Of a stretch of DNA of 64,000 nucleotides, positions 39,538-49,980 are shown piece by piece. Position 1 is the stretch's first letter; each line of letters starts with the position of its first letter. The notes under the pieces are model-generated. The model worked only from the letters and a program-made list of their open reading frames with translations, was not told where the DNA came from and did not search any database. The translations under genes were made by a program, and so were the position numbers. This DNA comes from Mesorhizobium denitrificans. GTDB taxonomy: Bacteria; Pseudomonadota; Alphaproteobacteria; Rhizobiales; Rhizobiaceae. Location: assembly GCF_003403035.1 (NCBI RefSeq), contig NZ_QURN01000008.1:1-64000 (forward strand). Direction: 5' to 3'.

Positions 39538-40693
39538 TCGCGATTGATTGCAGCACCACTTCTGCGGCGAGTTCACCCGATGGCCGTGCGGTTTGCATTC
39601 GATGCCTAACCTCATCGAATCCCTGCTTTTGCCACTGCCGAAAGGCGGTGTCGTCCATCAGCGATTCTAGCTGTCTTGCCACATAGGCGGGGCGCAACAT
39701 CTCATCGATATATTCAGGAACCACGACACGGTCCGCGATCAGGTTAGGCAATGAGGCGGACCAAGCCGTGATCCATTTGCGGGCCACTCGCGCAACAGGA
39801 TCCAGTTTGTACGTCGAAATCATCGGGACGTCAGACAGCGCAAGCTCCAGCGCCACCGTACCGGAGGCGATAAGCGCGGCATCGGCCTCACCAAAGGCGC
39901 CCCATTTCTCATCCTGCCCCAACAAGATTTTTGGCTTTTCAGGCCAAGCGCTTACCGCCTGCTGAACCAACGCTGCAACATTTGAAACCGTGGGCAGAAC
40001 CATCTCCAGCTTTCGGCCTCTAGCGTGCAAGATTTCTACAATCTCGCGAAAAGGCTCGATCAATGCACGCACTTCTCCCTTCCGGGAACCAGGCAGCAGC
40101 AACAATTTGGCTGGTTCGGCAGGATCACGCGAAGACTTTTCGCGCTGTCTGCGTGCGGCTTTGAGAATTCCGGTATAATGCGACAATCGATGTCCGACGA
40201 ACGTGCCCGGCGGACCACCAAGCCGCACCAATTCTTCAGGTTCAAACGGTAGCAGGCAAAGAATGTGGTCGACATAAGGGCGCATCGCGCGCGCCCTGCC
40301 CGGTCGCCATGCCCAGACGCTCGGGCAAACATAGTGGATAATTGGAATCTTTGGCGCACTTGCCCGAACCTTCGCAGCAACTCGCAGATTAAAGTCGGGA
40401 CTATCGACAGTTATCAAGCAATCCGGTTGCTCGGCGGCAATGTAGCGCGCAGTTGATCCTATCCGCGAAATCAGGCGCGGCAGATCCTTTACAATCGCAC
40501 TTAGCCCCATGAGCGCAATGTCGCTGGAAGGAAACAGCGATTTCAGGCCAAGTCCACTTAGTTCGTGGCCGCCAACACCGATGAGTTTAATCTCTCTTTG
40601 CGTGTTCGACTGAAGCGCGCGAATTAGATCGGCCGCCAGCAGTTCTCCCGATTCCTCGCCGGCTATCACCGCGATTTTCAACGGGCGGCTCAA
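39533..40693 (-). CDS. lpxB: Lipid A disaccharide synthase
   Basis: LpxB joins UDP-2,3-diacylglucosamine and lipid X to form the lipid A disaccharide. The 386-residue GT19 enzyme has AGEESGELLAADLI at its N terminus, ITVDSPDFNLRVA, YVCPSVWAWRPGRA and LLLPGSRKGEV. It starts with TTG whose last bases form a TTGA overlap with the lpxI stop, and it is the last gene of the bamA-lpx operon; gltA converges on it. Confidence 0.96.
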   Translation of the reverse strand: MSRPLKIAVIAGEESGELLAADLIRALQSNTQREIKLIGVGGHELSGLGLKSLFPSSDIALMGLSAIVKDLPRLISRIGSTARYIAAEQPDCLITVDSPDFNLRVAAKVRASAPKIPIIHYVCPSVWAWRPGRARAMRPYVDHILCLLPFEPEELVRLGGPPGTFVGHRLSHYTGILKAARRQREKSSRDPAEPAKLLLLPGSRKGEVRALIEPFREIVEILHARGRKLEMVLPTVSNVAALVQQAVSAWPEKPKILLGQDEKWGAFGEADAALIASGTVALELALSDVPMISTYKLDPVARVARKWITAWSASLPNLIADRVVVPEYIDEMLRPAYVARQLESLMDDTAFRQWQKQGFDEVRHRMQTARPSGELAAEVVLQSIAK

Positions 40694-41562
40694 CGCTGTG
40701 CCTCCGAAGGCAGCCCGACAACAAAAACCCCTAAAGAATCGGCGCGTTCAATCATCTCTTTGAAGCCAAGCGCGAGGGTTGAGTCAGCCAGAACGGCCAC
40801 GCCGTTGAGTTTTGCTGCGGCAACCCGCTCAACGGTTTGCACGCCAATCCCTGGCAAATCTATACGCCATTCCTGACCGGGCTTTACGCTCTTGACCAGA
40901 ACGCCACCTGGCTTACCCGCCAATCGTCCGTGGCCACGCAGTTGGGCGACGCGCTCCAGCAATCCATCGGTGCCCTCGATACCCTCCAGCGCAATTGCCC
41001 GGCCACCAATTGCAACAGCCGCCTGCCCGATATCCAGCGATCCAATTGCCTGCGCCGCTTCAAGCGCCGCCTGAATATCGCGCATATCGCTTTTGGTTGG
41101 GCGCTTTTTGGTATGAACGCCTTCTGATACGAGAAGGTCCGGCAGAATTTCGTGCGCGCCAAGTACCTTGATTCCCTGCTGCTCTACGTGGCCGACCAAA
41201 CTGCGCAGTAGCGCATCATCTCCCTGACCCAATGCTTTCGCGAGTTTCGGTAAGACCGCCAATAGTGGCATTATTGGCCAAATCGAAAAAAAGCGGGGCC
41301 TGCGCGCGACAGTTCCGGCAAAAACCAACTGGCTTATCCCGCGAGATTTTAGGTGGGAAAGCAGACCACCTGCGGCCTCAAGCTCAATTGTAGTGTTCGG
41401 AAAAGCAGCAAATGCGTCCGGATTTTCCACCTCGCCTGCTATCATTACGATATAGGCGCCCAAACCGCGGGAGGCGAGCGCGTTTGCGAGCTCGATTGGA
41501 AGGCGGCCGCCGCCCGCAATTATTGCGGTAACAGGACTTTGCGCCGCGCCGGCGCTAGCCAT
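40690..41562 (-). CDS. lpxI: UDP-2,3-diacylglucosamine diphosphatase LpxI
   Basis: LpxI is the alphaproteobacterial replacement for LpxH, hydrolysing UDP-2,3-diacylglucosamine to lipid X. The 290-residue protein has the family blocks IIAGGGRLPIELANALASRG, the GDDALLRS segment near the catalytic Asp, and the C-terminal KPGQEWRIDLPGIGVQTVE with the DxPxxG-like metal site. I start at ATG 41562, which overlaps the lpxA stop by 8 bp, rather than the longer frame. Confidence 0.93.
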   Translation of the reverse strand: MASAGAAQSPVTAIIAGGGRLPIELANALASRGLGAYIVMIAGEVENPDAFAAFPNTTIELEAAGGLLSHLKSRGISQLVFAGTVARRPRFFSIWPIMPLLAVLPKLAKALGQGDDALLRSLVGHVEQQGIKVLGAHEILPDLLVSEGVHTKKRPTKSDMRDIQAALEAAQAIGSLDIGQAAVAIGGRAIALEGIEGTDGLLERVAQLRGHGRLAGKPGGVLVKSVKPGQEWRIDLPGIGVQTVERVAAAKLNGVAVLADSTLALGFKEMIERADSLGVFVVGLPSEAQR

Positions 41563-42388
41563 CGGATTCAGGTGCGTCGACAGCACCACCCTTAACCGGC
41601 GGCGTAACGAAGTATCGTTTGCCACGCACACTCAGGAAATCAACGATTCGCATGGAAAGCGGAGAGGCCGCGAATTTTTCGCGCGCGATTTGTAGATTGT
41701 CGGCCATTGGGCGGGATTGGTCAAAAATTGTCAGATACGCCTCGCGCACCATACGGATATCGTCTTTGCTCATGCCCGATCGCCGCATGCCGACAATGTT
41801 CAATCCCCGAAGGTCAGCAAGATTGCCTTGCGCCATGCCAAAAGGAATAACATCGCCCGAAATGCCCGACATGCCCGCGAGAAACGCATTGTTGCCCACC
41901 CGCACAAACTGAAGGACAGCGGTCAGGCCACCTATCGTCACATTGTCGCCGATCTCGCAGTGACCGGCCAGTGTTGCGCCGTTCGCCATAATGACATTGT
42001 CACCAACAATGCAATCATGCGCGACATGGCAATACGCCATTATAAAGCAGTTTTTTCCAACCGCCGTATGGCCGCGACTGGAATCAGATCCGGCATGGAT
42101 CGTCGCCGCTTCCCGAATGGTCGTTCCCGCACCGATGGTAAGCGTCGTGACCCCACCTTTATGCGCTAGATTTTGAGGTTCCTCGCCGAGCGCTGCGTGC
42201 GGATACACGCGACAATTGTCGCCGAGGGTCGTTGCACCAGCAATCGATACGTGACTGGAAAGCCTTACGTTTTCGCCAATGACGACCGAAGGCCCAATGT
42301 GGCAAAAGGGACCGATAACCGACCCCTTTCCGATTGTAGCGCCCCGCTCCACAACGGAGCTTGGGTGAATCGTAGCGCCTTCTGGCAT
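41555..42388 (-). CDS. lpxA: UDP-N-acetylglucosamine acyltransferase
   Basis: LpxA adds the first 3-hydroxyacyl chain in lipid A synthesis. The 277-residue protein is a left-handed beta helix of hexapeptide repeats (about 10-190) with the catalytic His in YCHVAHDCIVGD and the GGLTAVLQFVRVG block, then a helical C terminus. The last residues extend past the helical domain with a short acidic tail. It starts 3 bp after the fabZ stop. Confidence 0.97.
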   Translation of the reverse strand: MPEGATIHPSSVVERGATIGKGSVIGPFCHIGPSVVIGENVRLSSHVSIAGATTLGDNCRVYPHAALGEEPQNLAHKGGVTTLTIGAGTTIREAATIHAGSDSSRGHTAVGKNCFIMAYCHVAHDCIVGDNVIMANGATLAGHCEIGDNVTIGGLTAVLQFVRVGNNAFLAGMSGISGDVIPFGMAQGNLADLRGLNIVGMRRSGMSKDDIRMVREAYLTIFDQSRPMADNLQIAREKFAASPLSMRIVDFLSVRGKRYFVTPPVKGGAVDAPESDG

Positions 42389-42391
42389 ATG

Positions 42392-42856
42392 CTATTCCGT
42401 CTTTGGCGAGATCATTGCGGAAATCTCCGCCTCTGCAGCTTTTGCGCCATCGACCATCGCCTCACACGCAAAACGCCAGATGTTCCCACGCTTTTTTGTC
42501 TTGCGAACATGGATTTCGAGTCTATCGCCCGGCACGACCGGCCGACGGAACTTCGCATTATCAATGGTCATGAAATAGACCAGCGTCGGCTTGTCAGCCC
42601 CGCTTGAATTTACACAGATCGCGCCTGCCGTTTGCGCCATAGCCTCAATGATGAGCACGCCAGGCATGACAGGATGATCAGGGAAATGGCCCTGGAAATG
42701 CGGCTCATTGAATGTGACGTTCTTTATCCCTATCGCGGAATCATCGCCGTCGATTTCCACGATCCGATCTACCAGAAGCAGCGGATAGCGGTGCGGCAAA
42801 AGCCGCAACAGCTTCAATATATCGACCGCCTCAAGCTTGGAGCCGGATTCACTCAT
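42392..42856 (-). CDS. fabZ: 3-hydroxyacyl-ACP dehydratase FabZ
   Basis: FabZ dehydrates 3-hydroxyacyl-ACP in fatty acid elongation and competes with LpxA/LpxD for substrate. The 154-residue hot-dog enzyme has [14 protein letters not shown] and the catalytic His/Glu in [22 protein letters not shown] 42856 is chosen because GGGAG is 7 nt upstream; it overlaps the lpxD stop by 8 bp. An ATG two codons earlier directly abuts the ribosome site. Confidence 0.97.
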   Translation of the reverse strand: MSESGSKLEAVDILKLLRLLPHRYPLLLVDRIVEIDGDDSAIGIKNVTFNEPHFQGHFPDHPVMPGVLIIEAMAQTAGAICVNSSGADKPTLVYFMTIDNAKFRRPVVPGDRLEIHVRKTKKRGNIWRFACEAMVDGAKAAEAEISAMISPKTE

Positions 42857-43898
42857 GCGCATCTCCCGATTTGCGCCCCGCGAGCTTGCGGATGGCTGAT
42901 ACCTGCCGGAAGAAATCTCTTACCGGCACGGCTGGCGCGCCTGCCCAACGGGCGTCGTCCGGAATATTATCCATGACACCCGAGGCGGCTGCAATCTGCA
43001 CACGCGAGCCGATGGTTACGTGATCTGCAATGCCCACACGCCCCCCGAGCATTACATAATCACCTAACGTAACGGACCCCGACAGACCACAGTGGCCAGC
43101 AATAACGCAACCGCGCCCAATTTTCACGTTATGAGCGACCTGAACGAGATTGTCGATCTTGGTGGCTTCACCAATGATCGTATCGTCAAGCGCTCCTCGA
43201 TCAACGGTCGAATTTGCGCCAATCTCAACATCATCCTGAATGATGACGCGACCGAGCTGCGGCATGCGCTCTGGGCCTTTTTCACCAAAGACAAAGCCAA
43301 AGCCATCCTGACCGATGCGCGCTCCACCGTGAATTGTGACCCTGTCGCCAATGAGCGCGTACTGAACAGACGCACCCGGCCCGACATAGCCGTTTCTGCC
43401 GATCTTGCAGCCATGACCGATCGCGGCATTCGGCGCAACAACAGTGCCTGCGCCAATGGCAGCGTTCGGCCCAATCACCGCGCCGGCTTCGACTATCGCC
43501 CCATCTTCAATCATAGCTGAAGGATCGACCGTGGCGTGCGGTGATACGCCCCGTTCAGCGGTTAACGGACCGGGAATAGCCGACGCCGGAAACATCACGC
43601 GCCCAACCCGCGCGAAAGCCAACTGAGGCCGACGATGCGCGATTGCTACGGTGCCTGAACAAACTTCGCTGACGAGATCCGGTGTGCAAATAACCGCGGT
43701 CGCGGAGAGTTTTTTAAGAAGAGCAGCGTGCTTGCGCCCTTCCACAAAAACCAGTGTGCCCACGCCTCCGGCTTCAGCTTTTGCCAGACCTGATATTTCG
43801 GCGCTCTCGTCAACGCCATCTGAAAGTGACGCGCCAACCAATCGCGCCACATCACCCACGGTGAAGCGCCGCGAAGGAACGAAAAAATCGGTGGTCAT
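42849..43898 (-). CDS. lpxD: UDP-3-O-(3-hydroxyacyl)glucosamine N-acyltransferase
   Basis: LpxD adds the second acyl chain in lipid A synthesis. The 349-residue protein has the N-terminal uridine-binding domain (about 1-100, [14 protein letters not shown]) and a hexapeptide-repeat beta helix with catalytic His in [10 protein letters not shown] preceded by [13 protein letters not shown] use ATG 43898; the open frame runs 55 codons further without family resemblance. bamA ends 40 bp upstream. Confidence 0.96.
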   Translation of the reverse strand: MTTDFFVPSRRFTVGDVARLVGASLSDGVDESAEISGLAKAEAGGVGTLVFVEGRKHAALLKKLSATAVICTPDLVSEVCSGTVAIAHRRPQLAFARVGRVMFPASAIPGPLTAERGVSPHATVDPSAMIEDGAIVEAGAVIGPNAAIGAGTVVAPNAAIGHGCKIGRNGYVGPGASVQYALIGDRVTIHGGARIGQDGFGFVFGEKGPERMPQLGRVIIQDDVEIGANSTVDRGALDDTIIGEATKIDNLVQVAHNVKIGRGCVIAGHCGLSGSVTLGDYVMLGGRVGIADHVTIGSRVQIAAASGVMDNIPDDARWAGAPAVPVRDFFRQVSAIRKLAGRKSGDAHE

Positions 43899-43938
43899 GC
43901 AAACCTGTGGTTCTGACGGGCGCACAAGCGCCCGTGCC

Positions 43939-46335
43939 TTAGAACTTTGTGGATACGCCGAAGCTGAATTCCTGAACTTGGTCGTAATCTTCCTTGACGA
44001 CAGGAATTGCGTAATCAACCCGCAGCGGACCGAAAGGCGACGCCCACAGCAAGCCGACACCAACCGATGCGCGCCATTTCATGTCGTCACCCTGAACGTT
44101 TACACCAGCAACATTGATGTCACTGCCATAAAGCGTTGCAGCATCAGCGAACACTGCGCCGCGCAGGCCGAGCGCTTCTGGCACCATCGGAAGTGGGAAT
44201 TGCGCTTCCGCAGATGCATTGATGTAGGTCGTACCACCAAGATGGTTTTCTTCAGGATTATCAACGTTCGCGTCATAAGGACCGATGCCGTTGTAATCAA
44301 AACCACGAATAATGCGGTTGCTGCTCTTGAACTGGTCGAAAATGCGCAGACCGTCATCGCCATTGGCTATGATGTGACCGCCGCCCACCGACACAAGACC
44401 AACAATGTCCATCTCTTCGCTGAGGGTCTTATACGCCAGAGCGCGCGCGGTAAGCTTCAGATAATCAGCATCACCGCCAAGTCCGGCATACTCAGTGGTG
44501 AACGTGCCATAAAGCCCTTCACGTGGGTTCTTCTTATCGTCAATGGTGTCGTAAACGATTGTTCCACTGACGGCCGACTTAACCCACGGCGATTCCTGGC
44601 TGAGTTCGATTGCCTGAATTACCGCCTGCGAAAGGTTCGGCGCGCAATTTGCGTCAGGAATGCCGTCGTCGTTGGCATCACACGTATCACGATAGCTGTA
44701 TTCTTCCTGCGAATACGTATAGGCGAGCTGAGTGGAGATCGACTCCGTGATCGGCAAGCCGAAGCGCACCGTTCCGCCAGTCTGCGCACTTTCATAATAG
44801 GTGTAACGGCGTGTGTTGCGGAATATGTCGAAACCAGCGGAAATGCGGTTTCCGAGGAAATACGGCTCCGTGAAGGAGAACATGAAGTCCTTGGAATTCT
44901 CACCGCCACCCGCCGACAGACGAATGAACTGACCGCGACCAAGGAAGTTGCGCTCGGTGATCGAGCCTTCAGCCGTCGGACCCGACGTTTCACCACCGGT
45001 CGAATAACCGGCACCGATGGCAAATTCGCCAGTCGACTTCTCGACAACGTCAACAACAAGCACGACTTGATCTGGCTGTGAACCTGGAGCCGTCGAAATA
45101 TCGACCTTCTGGAAGTAATCGAGCTTTTCGAGACGACGCTTCGCGCGCTGGATCAAGACCTGATTGAACGCATCGCCCTCGCTGATATCGAATTCGCGGC
45201 GAATAACGTAATCGCGCGTACGGTCGTTACCGCGAATTTCGATACGCTCGACATAAGCGCGAGTGCCCTGATCAATCGTGTACACCACGTCGATCGTGTG
45301 ATTCTCGAAATTACGATCACCGCGCGGCGTGACCTGCGCAAATGCGTAACCGCGGCCAGCAACTGTTTCGGTCAAAGCGATGATCGTGTCTTCAACGTCC
45401 TTAGCGCTGTACCAGCTGCCCGAACGCGTTTCGACAACGGAATTCAACGAATTAGCGTCGATTTCCGCGATGCTGCTTTCAACGCTGATATTGCCGAAGC
45501 GATAACGCTCGCCTTCTTCGACCGTGATATTGATCGTGTATTCGTTGGTCGCGTCGTTCAGGTCGGCGGTAGCCGAAATGACCTGAAAGTCCGCATATCC
45601 ACGATTGAAGTAGAAACGGCGCAGCGATTCCTCGTCCGCGCGCAAGCGATCATCACTATAAATATCGTCGCGGAAGAGGAAGGAAAGATAGCCGGAAGCC
45701 TTGGTCGATATGACCTGCGCCAGGCGGCGGTCGCTGTAAGCGTTGTTGCCGTTGAAGTTTACGGCAGCAATCTTCGTGCGCCCACCTTCATTGATTTCGA
45801 AAACGACATTTACGCGATTATTGCCAAGATTGATGACCTGAGTGCGCACAGTCGCATCATCACGGCCAATCGCCGAATACGCGTCCTTGATTGTCTGTGC
45901 GTCTGATTCCATCTGCGCGCTGGAAAAAGCCGAGCGCGGCTTCAGCTGAACCGAATTGGAAAGCTGCGTGTCCTTGACCTTCTTGTTGCCCTGGAAGAGC
46001 ACCTGATTGACGATCTGGTGCTCGGAGACTTGAACGACAAGCGTGGAGCCGGAGACGTTCACCTTCACATCGGAATAGAGCCCGGTCGCAAAAAGACGCT
46101 TCACAGCTTCATCGATGTCGTCGCTGCTTACGTTTTGCCCCGGCTGAATGCCGATCTGGTTGCGAACAGTAGCCGCATCAATGTCTTCGCTTCCGCGAAC
46201 ATCGATATTACGGATGACTGCAGCATGAGCCACGGAGATTGTTGCCAACTCCACGACAACTGCGCCAGGAAGCACAATCGCGGCGGACATCGCCACCGCG
46301 GACGCGGCGCTTAGATAACGAGTACGTGCCTTCAT
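43939..46335 (-). CDS. bamA: Outer membrane protein assembly factor BamA
   Basis: BamA is the essential 16-stranded barrel that folds outer membrane proteins. The 798-residue protein has a signal peptide ending VAHA, five POTRA domains (about 40-435, beginning VIRNIDVRGSEDIDAATVRNQI) and a C-terminal barrel. The barrel ends in Phe, as required for its own insertion (FSFGVSTKF), and GFDYNGIGPYD matches the lid-loop VRGF-type element. The order rseP-bamA-lpxD-fabZ-lpxA is conserved in rhizobia; skp is not present between bamA and lpxD. Confidence 0.97.
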   Translation of the reverse strand: MKARTRYLSAASAVAMSAAIVLPGAVVVELATISVAHAAVIRNIDVRGSEDIDAATVRNQIGIQPGQNVSSDDIDEAVKRLFATGLYSDVKVNVSGSTLVVQVSEHQIVNQVLFQGNKKVKDTQLSNSVQLKPRSAFSSAQMESDAQTIKDAYSAIGRDDATVRTQVINLGNNRVNVVFEINEGGRTKIAAVNFNGNNAYSDRRLAQVISTKASGYLSFLFRDDIYSDDRLRADEESLRRFYFNRGYADFQVISATADLNDATNEYTINITVEEGERYRFGNISVESSIAEIDANSLNSVVETRSGSWYSAKDVEDTIIALTETVAGRGYAFAQVTPRGDRNFENHTIDVVYTIDQGTRAYVERIEIRGNDRTRDYVIRREFDISEGDAFNQVLIQRAKRRLEKLDYFQKVDISTAPGSQPDQVVLVVDVVEKSTGEFAIGAGYSTGGETSGPTAEGSITERNFLGRGQFIRLSAGGGENSKDFMFSFTEPYFLGNRISAGFDIFRNTRRYTYYESAQTGGTVRFGLPITESISTQLAYTYSQEEYSYRDTCDANDDGIPDANCAPNLSQAVIQAIELSQESPWVKSAVSGTIVYDTIDDKKNPREGLYGTFTTEYAGLGGDADYLKLTARALAYKTLSEEMDIVGLVSVGGGHIIANGDDGLRIFDQFKSSNRIIRGFDYNGIGPYDANVDNPEENHLGGTTYINASAEAQFPLPMVPEALGLRGAVFADAATLYGSDINVAGVNVQGDDMKWRASVGVGLLWASPFGPLRVDYAIPVVKEDYDQVQEFSFGVSTKF

Positions 46336-46549
46336 CGGGCCTTACTACCTTTTTTCTCGAAGTCCCCACGGCGAGAAGACCGGACTTTCTGGGATTCCCG
46401 ATCCCGTAATAACGAGATTTTCCCTACACGCAAGGCTCCGGGTTAATTTCAATTTACTAAGCACCGAAGCGTGGCAAACGCGTCACGCCTTACTCGACAC
46501 TATGGTAAATACTGTGTCAATTTTCAGCGATTTTGATCTAGTTTTCGGT

Positions 46550-47689
46550 CTAGCAGCCGAAAATGTCGTTCCAGAATACGAATCCCATAAACATCAGCAC
46601 GAGGAAGAATCCCGCGCGATACACGGCTTCCATCGCCCGTTCGGAGACAGGTTTGCGCCATATCGCCTCGATTCCATAGAAAACGAGATGCCCGCCATCC
46701 AGCGGGGGAATCGGCAAAAGATTGAGAAATCCAATGCCCACGGACAATAGCGCGACTAATTGAACCAGCCATTCGAAACCAAGTTTGGCCGCCTGCCCCG
46801 AAATTTTCGCGATCTTGACGGGACCGCCAAGTTGGCAGCGATCCTCACGGCCAATGACGAAGCGTTTCAAAAATTGACCCGTTTGACCTATGATCGTACC
46901 GGTTTCGCGCACCGCTTCGACAACCGAACCGACCGCGCCATAGCGCTCGACACGCGGTTGACCTAACTTTTCATCGTTCACGACGCCTATGACGCCGACA
47001 TTCACCTTGTTGCCCAGCGCGTCTTCCTGCTCCACCACGCGCGGCGTTGCGACGAGGCTTACTTCCTTGTCGCCGCGATGCATGACGAAAACGAGTGGGT
47101 CGCCCGCCCTGCCCGACACCAGTCGGCGCACATCCGAAAACGTCGTAACCGACGTTCCATCAACCGAAACGAATCGGTCGCCCGGCATAAACCCGGCTTC
47201 CTCTGCAGCCGAACCCGGCTGAATGCTTGCCACCATCGGCTCGCTAACGGTGCGGCCATAGGCGTAAAACATCACCGCAAAAACAGCTATTGTGAGCAGA
47301 AAATTGAACATCGGCCCGGCAAAAACCGTGAGCGCGCGCTTCCAGACCGGCTGCGTGTGAAAGGCTACTCGCCTTTCACTTTCCGTCAGTTTTTCGAGTT
47401 CTTCGCCATCCGGCGTGCTCGTGGCGTTCATATCGCCTACGAATTTGACGTAACCGCCGAGAGGAATTGCGGAGAGCTTCCAGCGCGTTCCGCGACGATC
47501 ATTAAAGCCGATAATTTCGGGCCCAAAGCCAATTGAAAAAGCTTTGACACCGATTCCGCACCACCGGCCCACAAGATAGTGGCCCATCTCGTGCACGAAA
47601 ACGACAACGGTAAGAACGAATATGAATGGGACGAGCGTGCCCAATAGCACCCCGTCTGTGCTGAACAATGTCGTCAAGAACTCACCCAC
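46550..47689 (-). CDS. rseP: Site-2 intramembrane metalloprotease RseP
   Basis: This 379-residue M50 protease cleaves membrane-anchored regulators within the bilayer. HExxH zinc motif HEMGH is in the first helix (about 33-37), one PDZ domain follows (about 130-200, SIQPGSAAEEAGFMPGDRFVSVDG), and the second metal motif PLDGGHL is near 325. A single PDZ is normal for alphaproteobacteria. GTG 47689 is the annotated start; no better in-frame start is evident. Confidence 0.95.
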   Translation of the reverse strand: MGEFLTTLFSTDGVLLGTLVPFIFVLTVVVFVHEMGHYLVGRWCGIGVKAFSIGFGPEIIGFNDRRGTRWKLSAIPLGGYVKFVGDMNATSTPDGEELEKLTESERRVAFHTQPVWKRALTVFAGPMFNFLLTIAVFAVMFYAYGRTVSEPMVASIQPGSAAEEAGFMPGDRFVSVDGTSVTTFSDVRRLVSGRAGDPLVFVMHRGDKEVSLVATPRVVEQEDALGNKVNVGVIGVVNDEKLGQPRVERYGAVGSVVEAVRETGTIIGQTGQFLKRFVIGREDRCQLGGPVKIAKISGQAAKLGFEWLVQLVALLSVGIGFLNLLPIPPLDGGHLVFYGIEAIWRKPVSERAMEAVYRAGFFLVLMFMGFVFWNDIFGC

Positions 47690-47802
47690 CCAATCCGCCG
47701 CTTAGCTGTTTCAATGCAATACGCAAGGATGACGCCAAAGAAAAGGCAGCGCAAACAACCCGCGTCGCAACTAGGCGTGAACAAAGCAGGGCCTGATGCG
47801 CG

Positions 47803-48645
47803 CTAACCGAATATCCCATGTGCGGGAAAATCCAATCCGCCGCCAAATACGCCCGCGACATATAGTGCAATGGCAGCGATAACGAGCCCGTCGACCCTGT
47901 CCATCACGCCACCATGGCCGGGTATGATTTGGCTGGAGTCCTTCACCCCGTGTTGCCGCTTGATCCAGGATTCGAACAGATCGCCGACCTGAGACAAAGC
48001 CGAAAGCACCAGCGCAAGGCCAACGTAGAGCAGTGGATTCCCCAAATCCAACCACGACACCAGGATTAACGCGGAGAGTGCCCCGCCTATGAGGCCGCCA
48101 ATCGCGCCGCTTTGCGTTTTGCCGGGCGAAATGGAGGGGGCGAGCTTTGGCCCGCCAATGATGCGACCCACGAAATAAGCGAGTATGTCTGTTGCCCAGA
48201 CAACGGCAAAGAGGAAGAGAATCGCAGCAAGGCCCCGTCCGTCATCGGCTCTTAAATAGGCAAGTGCCGCTCCCGAAAATCCGGCATAGGCAAGCGCAAT
48301 AGTGGTCCAGCGATCTGTTTTCGAGAGGACGGAATATAGCAACGTGACCACAATGCCCGCGGCCAGCATAAGCAAAACCAGCAATGCCTGTACGTTGAAC
48401 AGCAGCGCGAGCATTGCGACCGCGAAAAATACAGCAGCTACGGATTGATTGAACCAGTTGGAATCATTGCGAGACATGCGACAAAGTTCGACAAACATCC
48501 CGACCGCGATCACCACGCTCAGCAGCCGGAATGGTCCCCCGCCACGCCAGGTCATCAGCAGCACGACCGCGGCGAGAACCACCGCGGAAATGATCCGAAG
48601 CTGAAGGTTGCTCATAGGTTGGCGCGGTTCGCTGGTGGCACTCAT
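47803..48645 (-). CDS. cdsA: Phosphatidate cytidylyltransferase
   Basis: CdsA makes CDP-diacylglycerol, precursor of all phospholipids. The 280-residue membrane protein has about eight helices and the CDP-alcohol signature near the C terminus ([38 protein letters not shown]). Its ATG overlaps the uppS stop (ATGA at 48642-48645). Confidence 0.96.
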   Translation of the reverse strand: MSATSEPRQPMSNLQLRIISAVVLAAVVLLMTWRGGGPFRLLSVVIAVGMFVELCRMSRNDSNWFNQSVAAVFFAVAMLALLFNVQALLVLLMLAAGIVVTLLYSVLSKTDRWTTIALAYAGFSGAALAYLRADDGRGLAAILFLFAVVWATDILAYFVGRIIGGPKLAPSISPGKTQSGAIGGLIGGALSALILVSWLDLGNPLLYVGLALVLSALSQVGDLFESWIKRQHGVKDSSQIIPGHGGVMDRVDGLVIAAIALYVAGVFGGGLDFPAHGIFG

Positions 48646-49361
48646 GATGCGACAGCTCCAGCCTTGCGCCCGCCAAACCTTCGGTCGCGCTCGCCAAACA
48701 TTCGTATTGCCTCCTCAAAATCGGCGGCGCCGAAATCTGGCCAATAGCATGCGAGAAACAGCAATTCACTGTAAGCGCTCTGCCAGAGCAGGAAGTTTGA
48801 CAGGCGCATCTCGCCGCTCGTGCGAATCACCAGATCCGGATCAGGCATGCCGGCAGTGTCCAGCAGGGCCGCGAAACGTTCAGAATCAATATCGGAAGGC
48901 TCGATCTCGCCGCGCTTTGCAGCCTCGGCCAGCTTTTGGGCCGCGCGCACAATCTCATCGCGGGCACCATAATTGAAAGCGATATTCAGGTTGAGACTCG
49001 TATTCAGCGCGGTCAGCGATTCCGCCTCGGCCAGAAGGGCGAGAATATCCGGAGCCAGCCCCTCCCTACCCCCGATGATGCGCACGCGAACCCCCGATTT
49101 GTGCAGTTCGGCCAGATCGCGACGAATAAAGAGTTTGAGCAACCCCATGAGGTCGCTTACCTCGGACTGCGGACGCGACCAGTTTTCGGAGGAAAAAGCA
49201 TAAAGCGTGAGCCATTCGACGCCCAGATCCGGCGCGGCGCGAACGGTTGCGCGCAAAGCCTCGACACCGGCGCGGTGACCGGCAGCTCGCGGCAGGCCGC
49301 GCGCCTTCGCCCAGCGGCCATTGCCATCCATGATTATCGCGACGTGAACGGGCGTCCCCAT
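48642..49361 (-). CDS. uppS: Undecaprenyl diphosphate synthase
   Basis: UppS extends farnesyl diphosphate to C55 with cis double bonds, giving the carrier for peptidoglycan and O-antigen. The 239-residue protein has [27 protein letters not shown] at the N terminus with the catalytic Asp, YAFSSENW, and the C-terminal [37 protein letters not shown] precedes the ATG. Confidence 0.97.
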   Translation of the reverse strand: MGTPVHVAIIMDGNGRWAKARGLPRAAGHRAGVEALRATVRAAPDLGVEWLTLYAFSSENWSRPQSEVSDLMGLLKLFIRRDLAELHKSGVRVRIIGGREGLAPDILALLAEAESLTALNTSLNLNIAFNYGARDEIVRAAQKLAEAAKRGEIEPSDIDSERFAALLDTAGMPDPDLVIRTSGEMRLSNFLLWQSAYSELLFLACYWPDFGAADFEEAIRMFGERDRRFGGRKAGAVAS

Positions 49362-49398
49362 ATTTGCGTCTTCCTCTGCATCGAACAGCGGAAGCCTC

Positions 49399-49953
49399 CT
49401 AGACCTGCAAAATCTCGGCTTCTTTTCCGCTCAGCAAGCTGTCGATCATGTTGATCGTATCATCGGTAAGTTTCTGAACTTTTTCAGATTCGCGGCGATG
49501 GTCATCTTCACTGATGTCACCGTCTTTCTCGGCTTTTTTCAGGTAGTCCATGCCGTCGCGGCGAACATGCCGAGCCGCAACCTTCGCGTTTTCCGCATAG
49601 CCATGCGCAATTTTGGCCAGTTCCTTGCGGCGCTGTTCGTTCAGCTCCGGCAGAGGAATGCGCAGATTATTGCCGTCGACGATTGGATTGAACCCAAGAT
49701 TGGCCTCGCGAATCGCGCGGTCGACGGCGCCGACCATCGACTTGTCCCAAACATTAACCGCCAACATGCGCGCCTCAGGCACGGAAACCGTGGCCACCTG
49801 ATTGATAGGCATGGTTGAGCCATAAGCGGGAACTTGAATCGCGTCGAGCAGATTGCTGGAAGCGCGGCCTGTGCGCAGCGATGCAAGATCGTGCTTGAAC
49901 GCGTTGATCGCACCATCCATCCGGCGCTGAAGATCTTGGAAATCACCACTCAT
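49399..49953 (-). CDS. frr: Ribosome recycling factor
   Basis: Frr splits the post-termination ribosome together with EF-G. The 184-residue two-domain protein shows [21 protein letters not shown] and [25 protein letters not shown], with the basic [13 protein letters not shown] segment. It sits between pyrH and uppS in the usual translation-factor run. Confidence 0.97.
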   Translation of the reverse strand: MSGDFQDLQRRMDGAINAFKHDLASLRTGRASSNLLDAIQVPAYGSTMPINQVATVSVPEARMLAVNVWDKSMVGAVDRAIREANLGFNPIVDGNNLRIPLPELNEQRRKELAKIAHGYAENAKVAARHVRRDGMDYLKKAEKDGDISEDDHRRESEKVQKLTDDTINMIDSLLSGKEAEILQV

Positions 49954-49980
49954 TGCTTTTCTCCCAGCCTGGATTTTTGT

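Noticed and set aside
43651-45081. A 476-codon open frame opposite lpxD/bamA
   Set aside because: Both underlying genes are certain on the other strand, and this frame spans their junction without a ribosome site.
46530-46566. Short inverted repeat around the rseP stop (TTTTCGG/CCGAAAA)
   Set aside because: It is short and partly coding; it could be chance and no T tract follows convincingly.
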